DNA of 64,000 bases, taken from the NCBI RefSeq assembly GCF_035582795.1, contig NC_134367.1:4094501-4158500 (forward strand). Reading direction: 5' to 3'. Shown piece after piece: positions 34,674-45,962 of the stretch. This DNA is from Mycteria americana (taxonomy: Eukaryota; Chordata; Aves; Ciconiiformes; Ciconiidae). Position numbers and translations under genes: made by a program. The notes below the pieces were generated by a model. That model saw only the letters and a program-made list of their open reading frames with translations. It ran no database searches and was not told the DNA's origin. Within the stretch, counting starts at the first letter, position 1, and every line of letters begins with the position of its first letter.

Positions 34674-34776
34674 AGTCTCCTATGGGCATGAAGTTTCTGG
34701 GGGGAGCGGAGACTCTCAAGTTGGGTGGTACAGATTATCCCAAGATCTGGGTGGCGAAGAGGAAATCCTCTTATCT
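34674..34776 (+). repeat. Direct duplication flanking a CR1, left copy
   Basis: Begins 'agtctcctatgggcatgaag' and runs through 'atcccaagatctgggtgg' and 'gaaatcctc' to 'ttat'. It matches 35081-35197, immediately beyond the other end of the intervening CR1, with several short gaps in a G-rich middle. Confidence 0.85.
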
Positions 34777-35080
34777 CATGGGGACAAACTTTTTAGCAGG
34801 GCCTGTAGCGATAGGACAAGGGGTAATGGTTTTAAACTGAAAGAGGGGAGATTCAGACTAGATATAAGGAAGACATTTTTTACGCTGAGGGTGGTGAGGC
34901 ACTGGCCCAGGTTGCCCAGAGAGGTGGGAGATGCCCCATCCCTGGAAACATTCCAGGTCAGGTTGGACGGGGCTCTGAGCAACCTGCTCTGGTTGAAGAT
35001 GTCCCTGCTCATGGCAGGGGTGCTGGACTAGATGGCCTTTAAAGGGCCCTTCCAACCCAAACCATTCTGTGACTCTATGA
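34777..35080 (+). mobile_element. CR1 LINE 3' end (sense) in CTSB intron 1
   Basis: 'agcgataggacaaggggtaa', 'gagggtggtgaggcactggc', 'ccaggttgcccagagaggtg', 'gatgccccatccctggaaac', 'cccttccaacccaaaccatt', tail 'ctgtgactctatga'. It lies antisense to CTSB transcription. Confidence 0.95.
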
Positions 35081-35197
35081 AGTCTCCTATGGGCATGAAG
35101 TTTTGGGGGTGGGGGGAGGGGAGATGATACTCTCAGCTGGATGGCACGGAGTATCCCAAGATCTGGGTGTAGAAGGAAGGGGAAATCCTCGTTCTTA
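35081..35197 (+). repeat. Direct duplication flanking a CR1, right copy
   Basis: Starts 'agtctcctatgggcatgaag', identical at its first 20 bp to the left copy at 34674. It shares 'tatcccaagatctgggtg' and 'ggaaatcctc'. It is about 15 bp longer than the left copy owing to extra G/A-rich sequence. Confidence 0.85.
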
Positions 35198-38029
35198 TGT
35201 AATTTCTTCCTCCCTACCCACCCCCCTTCCCCAGCTTTAGCAAGCACCCTGTGTACAGCAAATCTATATATAGAGAGTGCAGGCACAGGACCCGCAGGAC
35301 GAATTTCCACCGACAGCAAGTCACGTGCAGCTGGAGGCACGCTGACCCCAGCAGCAACGCAGCAAGTAAGAAAAAGGCTGCTGGTTTCCACCATCACCCC
35401 CCTTTCTCTGCTGATAGGAGCAGCAAGACAGTTCCCGAGGCAGTGTTATTGCGTGCGTGCTTCCCCCACCACCGCTATCTCCTCCGCACATGCCTCCTTC
35501 CCCCTAAAGCCCCACGGCCTTTTTAAATACCATGAAAAAAGCAGCACGAAAGCCAAACTTGCCCAACAGCTGCTGCGCCCGACAGATATCTGCTCTTCCT
35601 TCCGCACGGTGAGCAAGCCAGAGGAGTTTCTCCAGCAACCCCAGGAGATCCCTTCCCTTTGCACCCTGAAGGTCTCTGAAGGTGCCTGGCAGCTTCAGGA
35701 TAAATAACCCTGGCAAAGGCTGTCTTCACAGGTCACATCCCACCACTGCTTATTAGCTTGAAAACAGAAGCAAACCTTGGTTGTTGGACTTCTTAAGACA
35801 CAGCAGCTTCACCCTAGCAAACTCTCCAGATGGCAGGAGGATGTTTGGGGCTTGCACAGAGCCCCCCCGAGCTGTTCCACCTCCTCTTGGGCTGCAGAGC
35901 TGGGAGCTGAGAACAAGTCCCCTGCCCTCTGCTTTGGGATCCAAAGTATCTGGTAATGCAATTTCTTGACGGATGAGCAAGAAATAACTCCAGAAAGCTG
36001 CTACCCACCAGCACACCTGACCCCGGGTAGGACTCTCACAATTCAGCCAGCTGCTTGCTTAAAAGAGGAAATTTGGGCCCCCTGAGCGCAGCCCTTGAGC
36101 CCCCTGGTCCCAGCCAGCGAGGAGGAAGCACTGAGGCCGAAGGCCCTCTGATACGAGCTGCTCAGAGCAGCTGCAGCGTGGGAGGGAGAGCATCCGAAGC
36201 GAGATGGCTGCGGCTGGTGCTGCACCACCCACCCGCAGTCCCTCTGCGCCATCAGCTGCTGCCTGCACCGGCGCAGGCAGCGAGACAGGGAGGAGGGAAG
36301 GAGGTGGCATCGCCCAGGTGTCTTCTCCATCCCTCCTGATCAGGAGATCTTGGAGCCAGAGGTACTTCCCTGTCTGCTTTCCCAGGGACAGGGCTCCAAC
36401 TATCTGCACCACATCATGCCAGAGATCAGCAAGGTCCCACAGCCTCCTCCCAGCAGCCGAGGGAGATGCACAGTGCCCGCAACAGCAAACCCCTCTGCAC
36501 AGCCCTACCGTGAAGCTCTTCTCCACATCACCCAGAAATCAAAGCCCACAAGTCCCATTTAACCGGGCATTTCTCTGCACAGCCAAAAAAACTAAAGAAA
36601 ACAACCCAAACCAGGCTATTCAAAGCCCAGCTCACATGACTCAGCTTAAGCAGGTTAGGTCATGAGATAAGTCACAGCCCTGGAGCACCTCTCAGCTCCT
36701 CCACTGTCTGGGCCAAACCCCTCCAGGCACAGACGGAGGCACCCACACACCCTTTTGCAAAGGTCTGAGGAAGATAAAAGCTGTCCCACCCTCATAGCTA
36801 TAACCCTAACCCCCACCCCTCCAAGGGTGAGAGGTACTCAAAGCCCAAGTCATGTGTCCTCCTCCAGCAAGCAGCCCTTTACCCAAGCCGAGCTTTGTCC
36901 TTTGTTCCGGCTGCCAGTATTTGTGCGTGACTCTAAGCCACAATAAAGTAAGCACATAAACAAAGCAATCCAGCTTCGCTGGCTGTGCTGCCAGGTTAGC
37001 TTGGTGGCACCGCAGGCATGCACCAAACTCATGGCCTGGTGACTTCATGACAGCCATTACTGCATTATCAAAGCTCGATTTTGTCTTTAAAAAGGAAAAA
37101 AAAAAAAAAAAGGCAGGAGCCACTCTTCCCAACACCCATTCCTTTCCAGTAAAGCCAAACCATTAGCACAGGATAGATATCTGGCAAAATAAATACATCG
37201 TGAGACAAGTCGCAGCGCTCGCCTCTACAGCTTGCATTCACAAGAAAGCGCAAAATCCCTCCCAAATGGAGCTGCACTGATTTTTTGGGGTTTTTTTTCC
37301 GCTCTTACAGACCAATCCCTAAACCAGAGTCTTGCACAAGACCTCGGCTGCTGCAGCAGACACCCTGCGCTACGGAAATGCCTTGCCCTCCCCCTTGCAC
37401 CCTCAGCTTTACAACCTGGAGGTAAATACAAGAAGGAGACGATCTTCGCTGTATCACGCCTGCAGCGCAACCCCGTGAGCGCGATATATGGGCGATAGAT
37501 ATATTGCAAGCCAGATATCAGGCGGTTTTTATCCAGCACCAAGCCATGGTCCTGGTGCCAGACCCGAGCATGTTCCCAGAAGCACTTCAGCCGCTGCCAA
37601 ACCAAACTCCTTCGTGTCAGCTGACGAGCAGAGCTGGGTTTGGTTTGGTTGGGGTTTTTTTTTCCATCTTCATTATGAAAGCAAGGTTTCCTCTCTCCTC
37701 CCCTGCCACTTACAGGAAGGTTTAGCCGGGTTTGAGACGCGCTGAGGGTTAATGGCATTTTCCCTGCACCAAACCTCACCTTTGAGCCGCAGAACATCCC
37801 TCCCGGACCCACCACGGCCAAAAACACCTTAAAAATGCAGCTGGAAAAGGTGGGAGCCGCCGCTGCTGCTGCCCCCGAGGGGGTGTTCCGCAGCTCCCCG
37901 CGGCCGCAGGGCTCCCTGCCCGGCCCCGCTGCTCCCGGGGGACGGGGGTACCCATCCCCACCCCATCCCCACGCGTGTCCCCCTGCCCCAAGCCGGGCCG
38001 TGCAGCGCAGCATCCCCTCCCCTCCCCTG

Positions 38030-38090
38030 CCCGTACCTGCCCCTGCCCCTGCCCCTGCCCCTGCCCCTGCCCCTGCCCCCGCCGCCGCGC
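38030..38090 (+). repeat. CCCCTG/CCCTGC hexanucleotide microsatellite next to CTSB exon 1
   Basis: About eight to nine consecutive copies of 'cctgcc', one of them variant ('cccgtacctg'). On the CTSB-sense strand it reads GGGGCA-type repeats within the start of intron 1. Confidence 0.9.
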
Positions 38091-38217
38091 CCGCACCCGC
38101 GCCCCGCTGCGCTCCTTATCCCCGGCCCGGCCCGGCCCCGCCGGGACTCACCGCCCCGCACCGCCCGGCCGGCCCCGCGCTCCCTCGGCGGCCGCGGAAG
38201 GGGCAGCTCCCGGCGGC

Positions 38218-38224
38218 TGAGTCA
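38218..38224 (-). promoter_or_regulatory. AP-1 / half-MARE site (GCTGAGTCA) in the CTSB promoter
   Basis: The plus strand reads 'ggcggctgagtcatcccgg', with the palindromic core TGAGTCA preceded by GC. This is the classic site for Jun/Fos and also for small-Maf heterodimers (NRF2, BACH1, NF-E2). It lies about 70 bp upstream of the inferred exon 1 donor. Confidence 0.5.
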
Positions 38225-38249
38225 TCCCGGCCCCGGCCCGCCCCCAGCG

Positions 38250-39545
38250 TGACTGCATCCTGCCTGCTGCCCGCCTCCAGCCCGCCTGCCGCCCGCCTCC
38301 AGCCCGCCTCGTCCCCTCTCGTTTGCCTCCTGCAGCCTGCCTGCAGCCCTCCTCAATCCCACCTGCATCCCTCTGCATCCCTCCTGCAGCCTGCCTGCAG
38401 CCCTCCTCAATCCCACCTGCATCCCTCCTGCAGCCTGCCTGCAGCCCTCCTCAATCCCACCTGCATCCCTCTGCCGTCCTGCCTCCATGCCTCCTGCCGC
38501 CCGCCTCCAGCCTGCCTGCAGCCTGCCTGCTTCCCTTCTCCAGCCTGCCTGCATCGCTCCTCAATCCCACCTGCATTCCACCTCCATCCTTCCTCAATCC
38601 CACCTGCATCCCTCCGCCATCCTGCCTCCATCCCTTCTGCTTCCCTTCTCCAGCCTGCCTCCATCCCTCCTCAGTCCCACCCGCATCCTGCCTGCTTCCC
38701 TCCGCCATCCTGTCTCCATCCCTTCTGCTTCCCTCCTCCAGCCTGCCTCTGTCCCGTCTCGTTTTCCTCCTCCAACCTGCCTCCATCCCTCTTCAATCCC
38801 ACCTGCATCCCTCTGCCATTCTGCCTCCATCCTGCTTGCATCCCGTCTCCAGCCTGCCTGCATCCCTCCTCAATCCCACCTGCATTCCACCTCCATCCCT
38901 CCTCCATCCCACCTGCATTCCACCTCCATCCCTCCTCAATCCCACCTGCATTCCACCTCAATCCTACCCGCATCCTGCCTGCTTCCCTCTGCCATCCTGT
39001 CTCCATCCCTTCTGCTTCCCTCCTCCAGCCTGCCTCCATCCCATCTCATTTTCCTACTCCAACCTGCCTCCATCCCTCTTCAATCCCACCTGCATTCCAC
39101 CTCCATCCCTCCTCAATCTCACCTGCATCCCTCTGCCATCCTGCCTCCATCCCTCCTCCATCCCACGTGCATTCCACCTCCATCCCTCCTCAGTCCCACC
39201 CGCATCCTGCCTGCTTCCCTCCTCCATCCCGTCTCCATCCCTCCTGCTTCTCTCCTCCAGCCTGCCTGCAGCCTGCCTCCATCCCTCCTCAATCCCACCT
39301 GCATTCCACCTCCATCCTTCAATCCCACCTGCATCCTGCCTGCTTCCCTCCTCCATCCTGTCTCCATCTCTCCTGCTTCCCTCCTACGCCCTGCCTCCAT
39401 CCCATCCAACTTTCCTCCTCCAGTCTGCTTGCATCCCACCGCTATCCTGTCTCCATCCCACCTCCATCCCACCCACCTCCAACCAGCCTCCATCCTGCCT
39501 GCTTCTCTCCTGCATCCTATCTCCATCCCCTGCCCGTCCCACCTC
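38250..39545 (+). repeat. CT-rich minisatellite with higher-order repeat structure
   Basis: About 1.3 kb built from 15-30-bp units such as 'cctccatccctcctcaatcc', 'cacctgcattccacctccat' and 'cctgcttccctcctccagcc'. A larger block starting 'catcctgcctgcttcc' recurs at about 38686, 38972, 39203, 39333 and 39494, giving nested periodicity. The opposite strand is G/A-rich (ggatggagg). Open frames of up to 596 codons cross it in several frames on both strands because the unit has no stop codon; I do not treat them as genes. Confidence 0.95.
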
Positions 39546-42500
39546 CATCCTGCCAGCGTCCTTTGAAGTGTTCATCTGGAAATCCAGCAAGTTTTTACTG
39601 TGTTAGTGTGTTGTTACTGTCTTAACTGACTTTTTGTCCCTCATTTTGGCTGATTTTCAGAAGTATGAACAGCACAGAAAGGTCATCTTAAAGAGCCAGT
39701 TTCAAGTTCTGTTCTAAACCATGAGGATGCTAAAGCTTCTCTTTAATGAGAAAGACCATCCATTTTCTTCTTTTCTCGCCCCTCTCTGGGAGAAGGTGGG
39801 GATAATATTCTAATAATTCTAAAAATAATCTTATAATACTTCTTCACCACCCTCAGAAATGGATGAACCGTTTGGCCTGCAGTAGAAAATAACTAATCAG
39901 TGAGCCAAAGTCTGCTAAAATCCAGCAGCCAGCATGGAAGAGGAAAGCTTGGCAAAGGCTGGGAAGGGACTCACCCGGGACTGCTTTCGGACGTTGAAAA
40001 GGGGAACCCTGGGGCCTTGCTAGCAGGAAAGGAGAGCAGTGGGCATGGTCCGTGGTGCTTGGTGCCGCACGGACGGAGCGGAAGAGCTGGTCTGCAAAGG
40101 CGAGAGGGATGCCGTGCTACTGAGCGGCTTCTCTAGACTTTCAGGAAGCTTTAGGTGCCTTATGGGAGCTCAGGCTTTATGGCAGGACACAAGGAGATGC
40201 CGAACAGGATGGAATAAAAGCAGATGATTAATCCTCATTTCTTCCCAGCTTTGTCTGCGCTGCCTGGGCAAGGCTGCTCCAAACTCTCCAGCCACCTGAG
40301 AGCGTTTCCGCAAGGTAGCAAATGCATCCCTTGGCAGCTGGTGAGATCCCGCTCTCTCTGTTGGGTTTTTATGGGCATTGTGCCTCATATACATGTTTTT
40401 GCATACATTTTAGTATTTGCATTCTACTTTTGTGAGGGTTTGTTACATGTTTTCTCTAGAAAATCAGTGAGTATGCATTTTTTTTTTCCTGCTGCCATTT
40501 ATATCCAATCATTTTTTGGTCACATTAACATTTTAAAGATTGATTTCAGTTTAGAAGGCTTCCTAGTGAAGTGATAAAAAATATCAGAAAAATAATATTT
40601 AATACACTTGACTATGTACCCCAGTATTTAAGCAGTAAAATTGGAGATGTTGTTGCCGTGGTTAAGTGTATTTATGCTTCGATACGCTGTGTGCAAAGGC
40701 CCTTGGACCCTTGCCTGCCTTCACATATAATTTTTAACCAGCAAAGAGTAAAGCCCTTTGCTATGTTTTCATTTATGCTTTGGTGACTAAAAATAATAAT
40801 GAAAAAGTAAATAAATCACTTGTAACCTGCCTAACCTCCCTCTGACTCACACCGGATTTCTTCACTCTTCTCATGACTCTTTGGTTTTGCAGTTCTCCAC
40901 ATTGCCTGTGAGGTTTTGTTGACATAAAACACAGGCAAAAGAACCTGATTTTTGTCCTGCCCTTTGTACGGTTTGGCTCAGAAGTCCTCGGCGCTTCCAG
41001 CCATGCGGGCACGGCGTGTGATGCCGGGGAGCTGGCATGAGGACATCACCAATGCTCATTTTTCCCAGCCGTTGCTGCGTGTACCTCTCTATTCCCACTA
41101 CCTCCTTATTTCCAAACAGGTTTTTGCCTAGAAGTTGCGTATTAGCAATTTGAAACCCGTGCGGTCCTATAAAACACCTTTTAGTTTGTTACGGGGCATC
41201 GCGGAGCCCATCCTTTGGGCTATGCCCGTGTCCTCCGCTCTTTCTCCGGGGGGAGGAGCTGCCTGTTTTTCTGCAAATTCTTTGCAGCGTTTTCAAGAAC
41301 CGAAAATATGAACTAAAACTTTGCACAGAGTGCTGGACTTTCTGCCCTCTTTGAGGAAGTGTTGAAGTTGCCATCCCTTATTCAGTCGCTTTGGGCTGAA
41401 AACATGCCAAATTTTGAGATAAGTTGTTTTGATATATGAAGCTGAATGCAGCCAGGAAAGTTTCCCCATTAGAGATGCTCTCCAGGGAGCCTGTAAATCC
41501 CTTGTGTGCCCAAACCAGGCATGAAACTATCCCCTTTTTCGCTTTTGAGGGATTTTTTAGTGTTTCAGAGAAATAAATGGCGTTTGCTCATGCCGTGGCA
41601 AGCTTCAGCCTTCGGAGCAAAATCCACCACTACAGGAACGAGATAAGGAAAACAGCCAGGAGATCTTGGGCAACCTTCTCTTACCCCGTGTTAAACCACT
41701 GCTGATTGATTCATGGTGTCCCTGCTTCAACATTAGGCAGCAAATAGCTCCTAACAAAGCTGCTGCAGGATGAACACCTCTAAGTTTAAGAAAAAAAGTT
41801 TCTGTGCATATTCATCTCCCACCAAAAAAAAAAAAAAAAAAAAAAGTCCTAAATAACGCAGGTATGGTTTTTTTCATCTCCAGGGTTTAAAATCATTACT
41901 GCTTAGGACAAGGGTATGAAATGTAGATTTATTTAATAAGCAAGTAGCTTGGCTTGGCTTAGGATAGGAGAGAAGCGTGCTTCTCCCTGACCCCAAAGCC
42001 TGCGCTGCGCAGTTGGGCTGCCAGACCTCCTTCTGGGTGCATCCACCCAGATTTTTCCTAATTCACCCTTATCGGCCACTTTCAAACGCTAAAATTTTAC
42101 TACCGAAACGGCACTGCAATATTTGGTCTTGAAGGTCTTTTGTTCTTGACTTTGTGTCCTTTGAGCACCGCGATTCACCCTCAAAAGTCAGCGCTGCCCT
42201 TCTCAATGCCAGTTTTCCTCTTCCCGCCTGTCTTGTCGTGGGGCGTTGAACCACCGGAATGTTGTGGGTCACCCAAAATGACCCTAAATGTTGCAGGTGA
42301 CCCAACATGAGGCATTTGGGGAATAAATGAAATACATGGAATTAATGAAATAAAAATGCATTTTTGGCCCAAGAGACGTTACTTCAAGGGTGCGTATCAG
42401 CATTTATTGCTTTAAATTGAGAATTAGCCAGCCTAGACTGGTCTCCCTTGTCATTTTAGACAACGTATCTGTGGTTTTCATCTGTAAAACAGAAACCTGC

Positions 42501-42717
42501 CGTCTCAGCGATTTGAAAGGGTGCATCAGATGTACATCTTCTACCCAAATTTGCGAACTAATTGATCTGAATGTGAGTTATATCTGCGTCCCTAACAGCG
42601 ATCTATCGCTTCTGTAGATTTTGCAGCTGACTTGTACGCCCTCGCAGCAGCAGAACACCTCCTGCGATTCTTTGGTTGGGTTTTGAAGGGGATAATAATG
42701 ATTATTACGACTGGATC

Positions 42718-42775
42718 AGCTGCCAAAGTAAATAACTTGCCCGGGGCAACTGGTAAGCAGGATTTTATAAAGCCA
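42718..42775 (-). mobile_element. MIR/CORE-SINE-like ancient fragment (antisense)
   Basis: 'aaataacttgcccggggcaa' followed by 'ctggtaag' resembles antisense MIR core (aagtaacttgcccaaggtca, cagctagtaag). Short and diverged. Confidence 0.4.
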
Positions 42776-43750
42776 TAACCCTGCCTGATAAATCCTCACT
42801 GGAAGGGTTAGGCACCGATGGAATTCCCACCTCTCCATGGGAGCTGGGACCTCCTGAGTTCAAATCCTCGCTCTCAAAGCTTTCAATGGCTGCCAGAGCT
42901 ACTGCTGGAGCACATGGTTTTAAAATATTCACCGAAACATTTCTTAGACCGGCTGTTGGCTAATTCTACTGGATTTAGGCTTGTCCAGTGGCAACTGGGG
43001 GTTTGCTGACCAGATTTTTCTGCCAGACAGAAAATGAGCTTTGCTGCCTGCATTGAAGCAAGAGGCTGGACAAGCTGCCCTGGCTGCTGGCCGGGCAAGG
43101 GGTCTGCGTGCTCCTGTTGTGGATGGGAGATAAGCAAAGAGCCGTAACGCCACGGGGATGGCCCCTCGGCCATGGGGGAGATGTGGACAGGGTTGCTCTG
43201 AGGGCAGAGCCTGGCTTTGCATCTCTGCTCCTTTCCCCTTTGCAGGTTTGGTCCAGATCTAACCCAAAAACGGCTGAGCAGGAGACAGCAGCGATCGGCC
43301 GTGCCGTAAAGGCATCAGCAGAGCTAAATCCAACACCGAGCTTGGATTTCCGTCCGTTCGGCAAGGCAGGTGGAAACTGGGGGGGGTCTTGGAGTCCTCT
43401 AAACCCCTGTGCACCCCTTTTGCCTTACACGGCTGATGCTCCCTAAGGGGCTGAAGGCCCCGTCTGGATCTGCAGGATCCTGCGGTATCCTCCCCCCTGC
43501 TCCCTGCAAATCCTTGCAAACAGGGAACTCCGGTTACGCAACCCCGCAGCGCCTGGTGGCTCAGCAGAGCTCACGAGGAAGCGGGTGACTTCGCCGGGGG
43601 GTGACTCAGGAATGGGTGACATAAGCAGAAAGCTTCTTCCCACCATTGCTAGGACGAATCGAATCCAGATCTGGGTGAGCAGAGAGATGGCGAGGGCAGA
43701 GCATGCTGGCCCTGGCTGGGTGTGGGAAGGCAACAGCAGGGCTATCATTT

Positions 43751-44162
43751 CACAGAATCACAGAATCATATAGGTTGGAAAAGACCTTTAAGATCATCGA
43801 GTCCAACCATAAACCTAACACTGCCAAAAACCACCACTACACCATGTCTCTAAGCACCTCATCCAAACGTCCTTTAAATACCTCCAGGGATGGCGACTCA
43901 ACCACTTCCCTGGGCAGCCTGTTCCAATGCTTGATAACCCTCTCGGTGAAGAAAAATTTCCTAATATCCAGTCTAAACCTCCCCTGGCGCAACTTGAGGC
44001 CATTTCCTCTTGTCCTATCACTTGTTACCTGGGAGAAGAGACCGACCCCACCTCTCTACAACCTCCTTTCAGGTAGTTGTAGAGAGCGATGAGGTCTCCC
44101 CTCAGCCTCCTTTTCTCCAGGCTAAACAGTCCCAGCTCCCTCAGCCGCTCCTCATAAGACTT
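43751..44162 (-). mobile_element. CR1 LINE 3' region (antisense), well preserved
   Basis: 'cacagaatcacagaatcata', 'taggttggaaaagaccttta', 'agatcatcgagtccaaccat', 'cctttaaatacctccaggga', 'ccacttccctgggcagcctg', 'ctcggtgaagaaaaatttcc', 'ttgaggccatttcctcttgt', 'ctccttttctccaggctaaa', 'ctcagccgctcctcataaga'. Nearly identical to the copy at 50.5 kb, so of a younger subfamily than the other CR1s here. Confidence 0.97.
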
Positions 44163-45934
44163 CTTATTTGCTCCTGCAAAGTTGATGTCCCTTTGCACAG
44201 CGACAAAATTGATCTTTGGCTCTAATGCCAGGCAAAATCCTTGTCTAAATTAAACGTTAATAGCATTTTCCGTATTTTCTATTGAAAAGCTCTCCTTAGT
44301 TCCCTTGCTTCATCCACCTTGTCTTCCTGGGGTGTCTCCCCTCCTTTGACTTCAAGCAAACACAACCGGCTGTGCTAAGTCTAAGCTGCACCCGAGGAGG
44401 TGCCAAACTGCTCTCATCCAAAGGTGGAAACGTCTGTCTTCCCGTCTGGCACATAGGAGAGGCTGAGAGCAAAGCTTGTCCTACGTCTGGTTTGAGACAG
44501 ACCTTTGCAGCGTCCAGGTGGGAACGTTACTGCTCGGCCGTTCAGTGTGGCCAGACCTTTCTTGCCAGCTCTCCCAGCAATTTTTGGCTGCGGTACTCTT
44601 GGAGCCAGAGGTGGACCTTTGTGTTTAGCAGTCCAGAACTGATTTTTCCGCCATGGAATCTGGCAGATTTTTGACTCTATGGGAACTTTTTCCATCTACT
44701 CTGTCCCCCGGCAAGGGGTCTTCTTTCTCAGCTCTTTGGGCTGGGCCAGCTCCCCAGTGCTGTCTCCCCATCAGTGTGGGGCTGGTTGGGGCAGCTGCTG
44801 TAGTCTCAGGGAGATCAAGATGTTCCTCTTGGGAAACACTTTACCTCCAGGACACCTTTCCCATGTGCTTTCCATATGAGGTGTCAGGCAGGTTCAGACA
44901 CTTTGGGGCAGATGCTGTGATCTCATTTCCCTTTGTGGTACATGCCTGACTTTGGTCTTGCTCCTGCTATGCCCCAACCTCCAGGAAATTCAAGGGCGGT
45001 AGCAAGTGCTCAGATCTCAGCTGCTCTCCCCAGGCACCTGATCCTGACCTCTTCCTTCCATCGCTTGCTGAGCTTGTGCTTTCAAGCTGCCTGGCCACAA
45101 TCTCTATCTCTCTGCCCTGGCTTGTGACAGAAGGCAGGAGCTGACTTCCCCTCCATGCCCCTCTGCGGTCACCCCCGGCTCAGATGACAGGTTTGTGTAA
45201 GAAAAGCCAAGGCTGGGGACAGCTCTTGTGCTACAAAAAGAAACCTCCAGCTGGCCTCAGAGGAGGAAATCCATGGGAAAGAAGAAGTGAGATTGAAGCT
45301 GGGGCACTGACACATGCCACGAAAATTTGCATCCAGAACATTTTTCTGTGGGTGCTGGGCAGAGGGATGGGTAAAGCAAAACCCCCCCTTTCGTGTCCTT
45401 TAGTCTCCCGCAGGACCAGTGTGTCAGTGCCTTGCATTGAGAGCAACTTTGACATCCTGACTTTACAGAGAGAGCTCTGGGCACAGCTTTTTAGGGGAGT
45501 GTTTAACAATTTTGCCTTCCTCTGCAGGCTCAGAGGTTAGCTGTGATGAAGACGAGCCTGAGCAGGGTGGGCATCTGGGCTCTTGGCTGATGGGGCTTGT
45601 TCCTACGCTCACGTGAGTCTTCCCTCCCAATACAGGGTTGGGAAGATGCTTTCCCAAAGTGGCTGGCCAAGGAACGGGGCTGTACTTGCCCTTGTCTATT
45701 CAAAGAGACCCGCAGACTCTTATCTGTGTCATTGAATATATCTCCATCTCTTGGTCTCTCCTGCTTACAGCATGAAACACACATTGAGGGGGGGGTCCTT
45801 AGCCCAAAATATTCGTTCTGTGTTGTGTTTGGTTTTGATACATGATATAGGGATGGAGGCTGTGTGTTGTATGTGCAGAATTCAGGTTCAGGGAGATACC
45901 TGTTTCTCTGCAGAGCCATTATCAAGTGTGCACT

Positions 45935-45962
45935 TTGTAGAAGGGAAACTGAGGCATAAAGG
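45935..45962 (-). mobile_element. Possible MIR-like scrap
   Basis: 'gaagggaaactgaggcataa' resembles the antisense MIR core (gaggaaactgaggcacag). It is only about 25 bp long and may be chance. Confidence 0.25.

Larger units (their letters stand above)
32409..38151 (-). other. CTSB intron 1 (5' UTR intron)
   Basis: About 5.7 kb from the acceptor before the start-codon exon to a strong donor (GCG|GTGAGT) at 38151-38146 inside a CpG island. It contains A-rich tracts (34175-34212, 37092-37110), a CR1 at 34777-35080 flanked by long direct duplications, and otherwise unique sequence. Open frames of up to about 260 codons occur but show no family resemblance. The intron assignment is inferred from splice sites. 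Confidence 0.6.
37835..38260 (-). promoter_or_regulatory. CpG island, CTSB promoter and probable noncoding exon 1
   Basis: Dense GC/CpG block upstream of CTSB on its coding strand. It contains a consensus splice donor on the minus strand (GCG|GTGAGTCCC, GT at 38151-38150), so the noncoding exon 1 probably ends at 38152 and begins some tens of bases further up. A perfect TGAGTCA lies at 38218-38224. There is no TATA box. The TSS position is inferred only. Confidence 0.7.

Noticed and set aside
37835-39625. 596-codon plus-strand open frame, with similar frames of up to 427 codons in other phases
   Set aside because: It lies entirely in a GC-rich island plus a CT-rich minisatellite whose unit has no stops in several frames. 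The protein is a Pro/Ser/Cys/His repeat with no domain.
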